DNA from: a virus
Reading direction: 5' to 3' (one strand)
DNA: 28,770 nt
IMG/VR virus record: IMGVR_UViG_3300009128_000105
Span: 1-28,770 of that record
Part shown: positions 6,780-11,456 of the stretch, piece by piece
Position numbering within the stretch: position 1 is the stretch's first letter
Layout: every line of letters begins with the position of its first letter
Translations under genes and position numbers: made by a program
Notes under the pieces: generated by a model
The model's database searches: none
Told to the model about the DNA's origin: nothing
Seen by the model: the letters and a program-made list of their open reading frames with translations, nothing else

Positions 6780-7019
6780 ATGATCAACCTAAACGAGAAC
6801 GAGCTCGCCAAGATCTTCACCGACCAAAACAGCGCAGGTCGTGGGTTCGCCCCTGACTGCGCAGACTGCGACGATACCGCTGCAATCGCCGCGCAACTAG
6901 GGGAGCTGGTGTTTGAGGGTTTCGAGTTCGCCGTCTACTCCGACGGAGAGTACGCCAGCCTCGTGAGCGACTGCGACGGTGCGTGGGCCGTCAGCCTCGA
7001 CATGGAGGTCCTGCGATGA
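6780..7019 (+). CDS. Hypothetical acidic early protein, 79 aa
   Basis: First gene after promoter copy B, with a clear AAAGGAAG ribosome-binding site. The 79 residues are strongly acidic (repeated Asp/Glu, CADCDDTAAIAAQLGELVFE) with three Cys and a strand-helix feel near the C-terminus (AWAVSLDMEVLR). No recognised domain. The charge would suit a DNA-mimic or inhibitor protein, but that is speculation. Linked by ATGA to the next gene. Confidence 0.7.
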   Translation: MINLNENELAKIFTDQNSAGRGFAPDCADCDDTAAIAAQLGELVFEGFEFAVYSDGEYASLVSDCDGAWAVSLDMEVLR

Positions 7020-7330
7020 TCGTTCACCACCTAGGGCTCGTCGAGAAAATCACTCTAAAACTAACGCGGGCTCTCGCAGCGGAGGAGGAGGTGCCGGGCG
7101 TGCTAGGCTTCGCCACGATGCGAGACGAGCAGCTCATCGTCTGGGCCGAGCCTAACGCCCGAGGGGGCTGGGATGCAGGGTTAGAACACGGGATCGGGAG
7201 CAGCGCGGTCGAGAAGGTCGCCAGCGGCCTCGATCCCTTCGACGCCCTCGCGCCGATCGTAACCTGGGCCGCTGACCGCTTCGGTCTTTCGCTGTCCATC
7301 CAGATTGAAAATAAGGAAATACAAGAATGA
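7016..7330 (+). CDS. Hypothetical protein, 104 aa
   Basis: ATG 7016 has GGAGG (7005-7009) at good spacing and overlaps the preceding stop. The 104-residue protein is mixed alpha/beta (MIVHHLGLVEKITLKLTRAL, then LGFATMRDEQLIVWAEPN) without membrane segments or catalytic motifs that I recognise. Coupled to the HTH gene by ATGA at 7327-7330. Confidence 0.7.
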   Translation: MIVHHLGLVEKITLKLTRALAAEEEVPGVLGFATMRDEQLIVWAEPNARGGWDAGLEHGIGSSAVEKVASGLDPFDALAPIVTWAADRFGLSLSIQIENKEIQE

Positions 7331-7602
7331 AAGTAACACAGGCCGAGAAAATACTAGGCTCGTCGCTACTGCGACAGGTCCAGCGCCGGCTCCCCGAGGG
7401 GGGTCGGCTCACGATACCAGCCCGTTATCCAAAGCGAACGAAGCCCGTAAACCCGAATCCCGAAAAGACAGATCGCAACCGTGAGGTCTGTCTGCTCGTT
7501 CTCGTCGCCGGCGAAAAGAAGAAGGACGTCGCCGCCCGGTTCGGCATCAGCGCCGGTCGGGTCACGGCGATCCTAAAGGGCTCAGACAGGTGGCTCTCAT
7601 GA
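7327..7602 (+). CDS. Helix-turn-helix DNA-binding protein, 91 aa
   Basis: Starts on an ATGA overlap. The basic N-terminal half (PARYPKRTKPVNPNPEKTDR) is followed by a probable HTH at about residues 52-86: LLVLVAGEKKKDVAARFGIS then AGRVTAILKGS, the pattern of a helix, a KDVAARFGIS turn and a recognition helix, as in sigma-like or resolvase-type HTH proteins. It may be a small transcription regulator of the phage. The DNA target cannot be told from the sequence; the three promoter elements are obvious candidates to test. Confidence 0.65.
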   Translation: MKVTQAEKILGSSLLRQVQRRLPEGGRLTIPARYPKRTKPVNPNPEKTDRNREVCLLVLVAGEKKKDVAARFGISAGRVTAILKGSDRWLS

Positions 7603-7760
7603 TCTGCGAAGACTGCGAGGGCGGCATCGTTTACGCTTGGGATGGAACGCCCGAATGTCCGGGAAGATATACCTGCGACACCTGCGAGGGGACCGGGGAG
7701 GTCACGCCGACCTGCGACCGGTGCTGCGATGATGCCTGTGCTGAGGACTGCCATGAGTAG
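7599..7760 (+). CDS. Cys-rich zinc-ribbon mini-protein, 53 aa
   Basis: Short gene on an ATGA overlap (7599-7602), ending at TAG 7758-7760 and overlapping the next start. Eleven of 53 residues are Cys, arranged as CEDC, CDTC, CDRCC and CAEDC, with a CEGTGEV segment like the CxxCxGxG repeats of the DnaJ zinc domain. It probably folds around one or two zinc ions. It sits next to QueD-like and QueE genes but is not a known queuosine enzyme. The conserved Cys spacing and the overlaps support a real gene. Confidence 0.6.
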   Translation: MICEDCEGGIVYAWDGTPECPGRYTCDTCEGTGEVTPTCDRCCDDACAEDCHE

Positions 7761-7995
7761 GCCGGATAGGCTGTTTACGCTCGCCCTGTCGAGCGACGAG
7801 ATGGCAGCTCCGATTAAGGCGAGCGGGCTGAAGACATACGCAATGCCCGAAGGGATGAACCCGACGGCGGAGAACATGGCCGCCCACCTAGCGGGCAAGG
7901 CTAAAGACCTCCTTCGGAACAAGGGCATCGTCGTCACGAAGGTCCGGCTCTTGGAGACACCGAACGCTTGGGCCGACTGGGAGCTAGAGCGATGA
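7753..7995 (+). CDS. QueD-like C-terminal domain fragment (6-carboxytetrahydropterin synthase family)
   Basis: 80 aa from ATG 7753, overlapping the Cys-rich gene before it and QueE after it (ATGA at 7992). Residues about 36-77 match the second half of QueD/6-pyruvoyl-tetrahydropterin synthases: NPTAENMAAHL, then VTKVRLLETPNAWADWE, where the Glu of ETP is the conserved pterin-binding residue. The N-terminal half of the family, with the zinc-binding histidines of the AAH and HGH motifs, is absent; full-length QueD is about 120 aa. The piece is either a degenerate remnant, a half-domain acting with another subunit, or repurposed. Adjacency to QueE supports the family call. Confidence 0.7.
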   Translation: MSRPDRLFTLALSSDEMAAPIKASGLKTYAMPEGMNPTAENMAAHLAGKAKDLLRNKGIVVTKVRLLETPNAWADWELER

Positions 7996-8645
7996 GTTAT
8001 ATGGTTAAAGAGATCTTCTGGTCGGTTAAGGGGGAGGGCTTTCAGGCAGGAACACCCGCCCTCTTTATCCGGTTCGCTGGCTGCAACTTCTGGAACGGCA
8101 AGGAGGAGGACCGAGAGAGTTCGTCCTGCTCGTTCTGCGACACTGATTTCATTGGCGGCGAGAGGTGGGAAGCTGAGGCGCTGGCAGACCGAGCTGCAGA
8201 GCTCGCCGGGATAACCGAGCCGGTGACCATAGGTGGCCGCGTGCTTTGCGTTCTCACCGGCGGGGAGCCGCTTCTCCAACTAGACGTCGTGCTCGCACAG
8301 GCGCTTTGCTCCCGTGGGTTTCATCTTAGCCTTGAAACCAACGGGAGTATCGACCCCAGCCCGGAGCTGAAGTGGGAGTTGAGTTGGGTCTGTTGCTCCC
8401 CGAAGGATCTCGGGAGACTACAGTTCAGGGATATCGTGGACGAGCTTAAGGTGGTACACCCGAACACGTTCAACCCGGAGGACGCCAAGCGGGCTATCCT
8501 GGGGCTTGGGTCGGAGCCGAGAAGGTTCTACCTACAGCCGATGGATGGGTGCGATGGGGCGACTGAGGAGGTTGTCGAATATGTCAAAAGCAACCGGGGC
8601 TGGAGGATCAGCACACAATGTCACAAGGTGTGGGGAATCGAATGA
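7992..8645 (+). CDS. queE: 7-carboxy-7-deazaguanine synthase QueE (radical SAM)
   Basis: 217 aa from ATG 7992 (ATGA overlap). QueE features are clear: VKEIFWSVKGEGFQAG at the N-terminus; the 4Fe-4S site C31-x14-C46-x2-C49 in GCNFWNGKEEDR...CSFCDTDF, the extended loop form known from Burkholderia-type QueE; VLTGGEPLLQ and LETNGS for SAM and substrate binding. It converts 6-carboxytetrahydropterin to 7-carboxy-7-deazaguanine, the precursor of preQ0. In phages this pathway supplies preQ0 or related bases placed in DNA to resist restriction, or feeds host queuosine. Upstream QueD is only partial, and QueC and DpdA are not in the window. Confidence 0.92.
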   Translation: MSYMVKEIFWSVKGEGFQAGTPALFIRFAGCNFWNGKEEDRESSSCSFCDTDFIGGERWEAEALADRAAELAGITEPVTIGGRVLCVLTGGEPLLQLDVVLAQALCSRGFHLSLETNGSIDPSPELKWELSWVCCSPKDLGRLQFRDIVDELKVVHPNTFNPEDAKRAILGLGSEPRRFYLQPMDGCDGATEEVVEYVKSNRGWRISTQCHKVWGIE

Positions 8646-8794
8646 ACAAGCCAACGAGAGAGCAAGCTGAGGGCGCTGTCCGTACCCTCCTGGCATACAC
8701 CGGCGAGGACTGGCCCGCGGTCGTTCGCCAAGCGGCCTTGATCGGATGTTTCGTGGTCACGCTAGGCGTCGCCCTCTTCGCCTGCGCGCCCTAG
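8642..8794 (+). CDS. Small single-pass membrane protein, 50 aa
   Basis: Starts on the ATGA overlap with QueE and ends at TAG 8792-8794. The N-terminal half is charged (MNKPTREQAEGAVRTLLAYT) and residues about 31-49 form a hydrophobic segment (AALIGCFVVTLGVALFACA). Last gene of the + strand block; its stop lies within a CTAG that is also the stop of the convergent - strand gene. Function unknown; a small early membrane protein or exclusion factor is possible. Confidence 0.6.
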   Translation: MNKPTREQAEGAVRTLLAYTGEDWPAVVRQAALIGCFVVTLGVALFACAP

Positions 8795-9069
8795 AGGATC
8801 AGGAGCGCCGATGCTAGCCCGAGGGCGAGCCCTGATAGCGCTGAGGCGATTAAGGGCCACCATGCGTCTCCTGATGGCTCTAAGGCCACGCTTGGGCAGA
8901 CGGACGAGCGGCGCAGACGGAGCTCCTCCCGGCATATGATCGCGGAGCGGACTTGCTCAGCGGTGACGAGCACGCCATCGCAGGGCGAGAGCCGGCCGGC
9001 GTCGAGCGGTTGAGCTCGCTCGCAGATGGGAGCGCCGAGGAGGGCCACGGAGAGCGCCAGCCCGATCAC
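8791..9069 (-). CDS. Possible spanin-like Cys-containing membrane protein, 92 aa
   Basis: Last gene of the late block. Residues 1-15 are hydrophobic like a signal sequence and are followed by C16; three more Cys lie at 30, 46 and 58 (LSPCDGVLV, AIICREEL, SSVCPS), and residues 71-92 are a C-terminal membrane helix. The arrangement of a short Cys-rich periplasmic part between an N-terminal signal and a C-terminal membrane helix resembles small phage proteins found beside spanins. The residues before C16 (GAPIC) do not fit a good lipobox, so a classical Rz1 or unimolecular spanin is unproven. Starts on an ATGA overlap with the next upstream gene. Confidence 0.55.
   Translation of the reverse strand: MIGLALSVALLGAPICERAQPLDAGRLSPCDGVLVTAEQVRSAIICREELRLRRSSVCPSVALEPSGDAWWPLIASALSGLALGLASALLIL
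8798..8836. terminator. Imperfect inverted repeat at the early/late convergent junction
   Basis: ATCAGG (8798-8803) pairs with CCTGAT (8831-8836), with an inner CGCC/GGCG stem and a 14-base loop. It lies just past the + strand stop, inside the last codons of the - strand gene. No T run follows, so terminator function is uncertain. There is no intergenic space here, since the two stops share a CTAG. Confidence 0.28.
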
Positions 9070-9293
9070 GGGAGCCCGTCGTTGAGGATTTTGGCGAGGC
9101 GTCCCCGGTCATCCTCGGGGAGCTTGTCCGCCGCGGCATCGACCGCCGCCTTGATCTGCGTCTCTCGGAGCCGCCTAGCCTGATCGCTCCGAAGTTTGTC
9201 CCTCTCGTCGCCTAGGGCCTTCGCTTCCCAGACGGCGAAGCCGAGCCACGCGAGCACGGCGAGCACGACGCCGGCGGCGAGGGCGTCAGCCAT
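9066..9293 (-). CDS. Possible inner-membrane spanin (Rz-like), 75 aa
   Basis: N-terminal membrane helix (about residues 5-22, LAAGVVLAVLAWLGFAVWEA) followed by a charged helical periplasmic segment (DERDKLRSDQARRLRETQIK, then more acidic helix). This is the layout of an i-spanin, and it sits in the lysis region next to another small membrane protein. It is shorter than most i-spanins (100-150 aa). Its stop overlaps the next start as ATGA. Confidence 0.5.
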   Translation of the reverse strand: MADALAAGVVLAVLAWLGFAVWEAKALGDERDKLRSDQARRLRETQIKAAVDAAADKLPEDDRGRLAKILNDGLP

Positions 9294-9501
9294 CAGTCGG
9301 ATCCTGAGACAGCCAGGCGGGGCCGGCGACGAGCTCGATCGCCTCGGAATGGTCCAACGAGCGAACGCCCGCCGGCAGATCGCCGGGGTCGTCGCTGCTC
9401 TTTAAGATCGCTTGCGAGCCATCGAGGCTCAGACGCACCCATGGCCGGGACACGTCGAGCGCCTCCACCTTGGCCGCGGGGCCGGTGTAGTAGGTCATCA
9501 T
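9286..9501 (-). CDS. Hypothetical protein, 71 aa
   Basis: Starts ATGATG at 9501, overlapping the upstream stop; GGGGG precedes it. The small strand-rich protein (MMTYYTGPAAKVEALDVSRP, then VRLSLDGSQAILKSS) has no membrane segment. It lies between a LamG protein and the Rz-like gene, so it may be a tail or particle-associated protein rather than a lysis protein. No family recognised. Confidence 0.6.
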   Translation of the reverse strand: MMTYYTGPAAKVEALDVSRPWVRLSLDGSQAILKSSDDPGDLPAGVRSLDHSEAIELVAGPAWLSQDPTDG

Positions 9502-10208
9502 GAGTGTGCCCCCATCCCCGCGTGATAGTTGCGCACAAGCTCGTCGGTGCTGAGCTTCCGATCGTAGATCGCCACGTCATCGACCTCGCCGTTGAAGGGC
9601 GAATTAGAATAATAATTATCGCCTACATAATAGGCGTATGGCGTCCCTACGGCGTAGGGGCTACCCGTCCCGGCGAGCACCTGCACGCCGTCTATCGCTA
9701 ACTCATAGACGCCGGTCGCCCGTTCAAAATAGAGCGCCAGGTGGTGCCATTTTCCGTCGGTCCATAGCACCCCTGAATCAATCCATCCAACGCCGTGGAT
9801 GTATAAGCCCCAAGTTGAAGAAAACGCCATAATCCGATGTAGAGCGTGCCAACTCGCCGGGCTGCCCCAGGCTACCATTCCAGGGTCAGGGCGCGCCCAT
9901 ACGCTTAGCGTCATAACGTCATTATTCAGCGCGGCCACCGCGGCCGGGTCCGTATAGAGCACGGCGAGCCATGTAGGGGTAGTCATGTCGTAGCCTTGGC
10001 CCGTGCCGCAGATGTCGCCCACACCGTCAAACACCGGCCAGGAGCCGCCAGTCATGTCCATCCCAGCGGGGCAATCACGGCCCGGCGCGACGTTGCCCCA
10101 GGTCGGGGGAACCGGAGGCATACCGCCGCCGGGGTCGTGCGACCGAGGCGAAAACAACCCAACGAGGCCGTCGGTGACGATCCCCCGCTCAGGCATGATC
10201 AGCGCCAT
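9498..10208 (-). CDS. LamG/concanavalin-like lectin-fold protein, 236 aa
   Basis: After a short Pro/Gly-rich N-terminus, residues about 50-230 carry the LamG jelly-roll pattern: MTLSVWARPDP (the SVWV-type strand), DGKWHHLALYFERATGVYEL, AIDGVQV, and the terminal FNGEVDDVAIYDRKLSTDEL. This fold usually binds carbohydrate or other surface ligands and is common in tail fibres and particle decoration. The large tail protein at 11449-14403 also begins with a LamG domain, so the phage has at least two. It is probably a virion adhesion protein. TGA overlaps the next start. Confidence 0.8.
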   Translation of the reverse strand: MALIMPERGIVTDGLVGLFSPRSHDPGGGMPPVPPTWGNVAPGRDCPAGMDMTGGSWPVFDGVGDICGTGQGYDMTTPTWLAVLYTDPAAVAALNNDVMTLSVWARPDPGMVAWGSPASWHALHRIMAFSSTWGLYIHGVGWIDSGVLWTDGKWHHLALYFERATGVYELAIDGVQVLAGTGSPYAVGTPYAYYVGDNYYSNSPFNGEVDDVAIYDRKLSTDELVRNYHAGMGAHS

Positions 10209-10212
10209 CGGA

Positions 10213-10503
10213 TCAGTCCCGGAACTCGGTGATGCGGAGCGTCTGCCCCGCCGTCCCGTTGACGTAGACCGAGGGGGCCAGGACGGCGAAGCCGAAGGAC
10301 TCGCCCGGGCTCAGGATCAGGCCGCCGTCGCCGCCGTTGTCAGGGGTCACCGTAACGGTGTTAACCCCGGAGTTAAAGAGCATGAGATAGTTCGTCGTCG
10401 ATCCAAGCGACAGGAGTTCCACGCCGCCCGCTAGAGTGAGCGTTGAGGCCGCAGCCAAGGAACCCCAGACAGGGGCGTTGAGTCGTTCGCGTCGGATTGT
10501 CAT
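10213..10503 (-). CDS. Beta-rich virion-associated protein, 96 aa
   Basis: ATG 10503 overlaps the holin-like stop (ATGA). The 96 residues alternate in strands (VELLSLGSTTNYLMLFNSG, VNTVTVTP, GLILSPGESFGFAVL) with Gly/Asn turns and no Cys or membrane helix, like a small beta-sandwich found in phage fibre or decoration proteins. It lies between the lysis genes and the LamG gene. Family not recognised. Confidence 0.6.
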   Translation of the reverse strand: MTIRRERLNAPVWGSLAAASTLTLAGGVELLSLGSTTNYLMLFNSGVNTVTVTPDNGGDGGLILSPGESFGFAVLAPSVYVNGTAGQTLRITEFRD

Positions 10504-10709
10504 TTTTCAGTCTCCGTTGTCGTCTCGATCTTTGATTTTGCCTTCGCCACATCTTCGACCGTCAGACCGAGGACGCCGCCAAGGAGCCCCACGATCGAAA
10601 GGGCGAATTTTTCGGCGGGGAGGTCAGGAGCGATTGCATGAAGCAGGGGGGGGAGCAGAGCCGCGGCGATGGTCAGCCAGAGCTTGCGAGATTTTAGACG
10701 TTCAGCCAT
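10500..10709 (-). CDS. Holin-like membrane protein, 69 aa
   Basis: ATG 10709 lies within the end of the endolysin gene, an eight-base overlap. The N-terminus is basic (MAERLKSRKLWL), with two hydrophobic segments (about 10-24 LWLTIAAALLPPLLH and 35-50 FALSIVGLLGGVLGLT) and a charged C-terminal tail (KAKSKIETTTETEK). Two membrane segments, under 100 residues, a charged tail and direct linkage to the endolysin fit a class II holin that forms the inner-membrane lesion at lysis. A longer reading extending up to 10982 is not supported. Confidence 0.7.
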   Translation of the reverse strand: MAERLKSRKLWLTIAAALLPPLLHAIAPDLPAEKFALSIVGLLGGVLGLTVEDVAKAKSKIETTTETEK

Positions 10710-11115
10710 TTTTAGGCTCCTCTTTTGGTGTTCTTTCGTCCCAGCGGGCCTGGGTTCCTCGTAAATCGTAATGGACGCCCCAGTCATATAGCCCGACGCC
10801 CCCTTGAGGGATGCGCCCGGCGCGGATGAGTTGGAGCAGCTCAGCGGCGAGCTCCTCGGGGGTGACGCCGGTATGAAGGTCGGCGGCCCAGCCCTGGAGA
10901 TGCTGGGAAAACAGAGCGCCGCCAACCTCTGCGTTATGAACCGGGCAACGGTAAGACGAGGCGATATGGATCGGGGAGCCAATGGCGTCCCGGATAGCCT
11001 GGAGGCTCCACGCTAGATGACGAACGCGGTCCATGCTCGGAGCGTCGCAACCCATGCCGCACCGACAGGCGAATTCATGAGGCCGGAAGTTGCGCGGGAA
11101 CCCGTCGGCGCTCAT
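10702..11115 (-). CDS. Endolysin, M15-family L,D/D,D-peptidase
   Basis: 137 aa; ATGA overlap with the upstream gene. It resembles the M15_3 (DUF882-like) peptidase: NFRPHEFACRCG at the N-terminus, SSYRCPVHNAEVGG, then the zinc ligands in SQHLQGWAADL (H72, D79) and WGVHYDLRG (H115). Such enzymes cut peptide cross-links in peptidoglycan. No signal peptide or SAR helix is seen, so export depends on the neighbouring holin-like protein. Residues 17-23 (CRCGMGC) add a Cys cluster common in this group. Confidence 0.92.
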   Translation of the reverse strand: MSADGFPRNFRPHEFACRCGMGCDAPSMDRVRHLAWSLQAIRDAIGSPIHIASSYRCPVHNAEVGGALFSQHLQGWAADLHTGVTPEELAAELLQLIRAGRIPQGGVGLYDWGVHYDLRGTQARWDERTPKEEPKNG

Positions 11116-11456
11116 CGTGGCATGTCCATCCGCTCAAGGCGGGTTTCAATGCGCTCAAGGAGGAGCTGCTGGCGGCTCTGCGTCTCCACGAGCTGCGCGA
11201 GAAGGCTCTTTGAGGAGTAGATCTTTTTAGCCCCGTCGGGCTCGCTCGCTCCGATAATCCCGTGGGCCTCTACGATCTTCGCCGCGATTCGCCCGACCGG
11301 CTCTCCGCTCCAGGCGCAGCCACTCGCCGAGGTGGAGGGTGTCTGCTCGTCCCCCCGGAGCGTCTTCACGCCGCTGATAACGATCGCCACGAGTTCCTTC
11401 ACGATGAAAATCAAAGCTCCAATTTGAAGGGTTGCCATCGGGTCCATACTATCCAT
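11112..11456 (-). CDS. Membrane-anchored coiled-coil protein in the lysis group, 114 aa
   Basis: Start taken at ATG 11456 (AGGA seven bases upstream); ATGs three and six residues later are possible. Residues about 8-30 (ATLQIGALIFIVKELVAIVI) form a membrane helix, followed by a linker and a C-terminal charged helix (SLLAQLVETQSRQQLLLERI and on) that looks like a coiled coil. This layout would fit a second holin, an antiholin or a spanin-type protein; the position directly upstream of the endolysin supports a lysis role. Exact type not determined. Confidence 0.6.
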   Translation of the reverse strand: MDSMDPMATLQIGALIFIVKELVAIVISGVKTLRGDEQTPSTSASGCAWSGEPVGRIAAKIVEAHGIIGASEPDGAKKIYSSKSLLAQLVETQSRQQLLLERIETRLERMDMPR

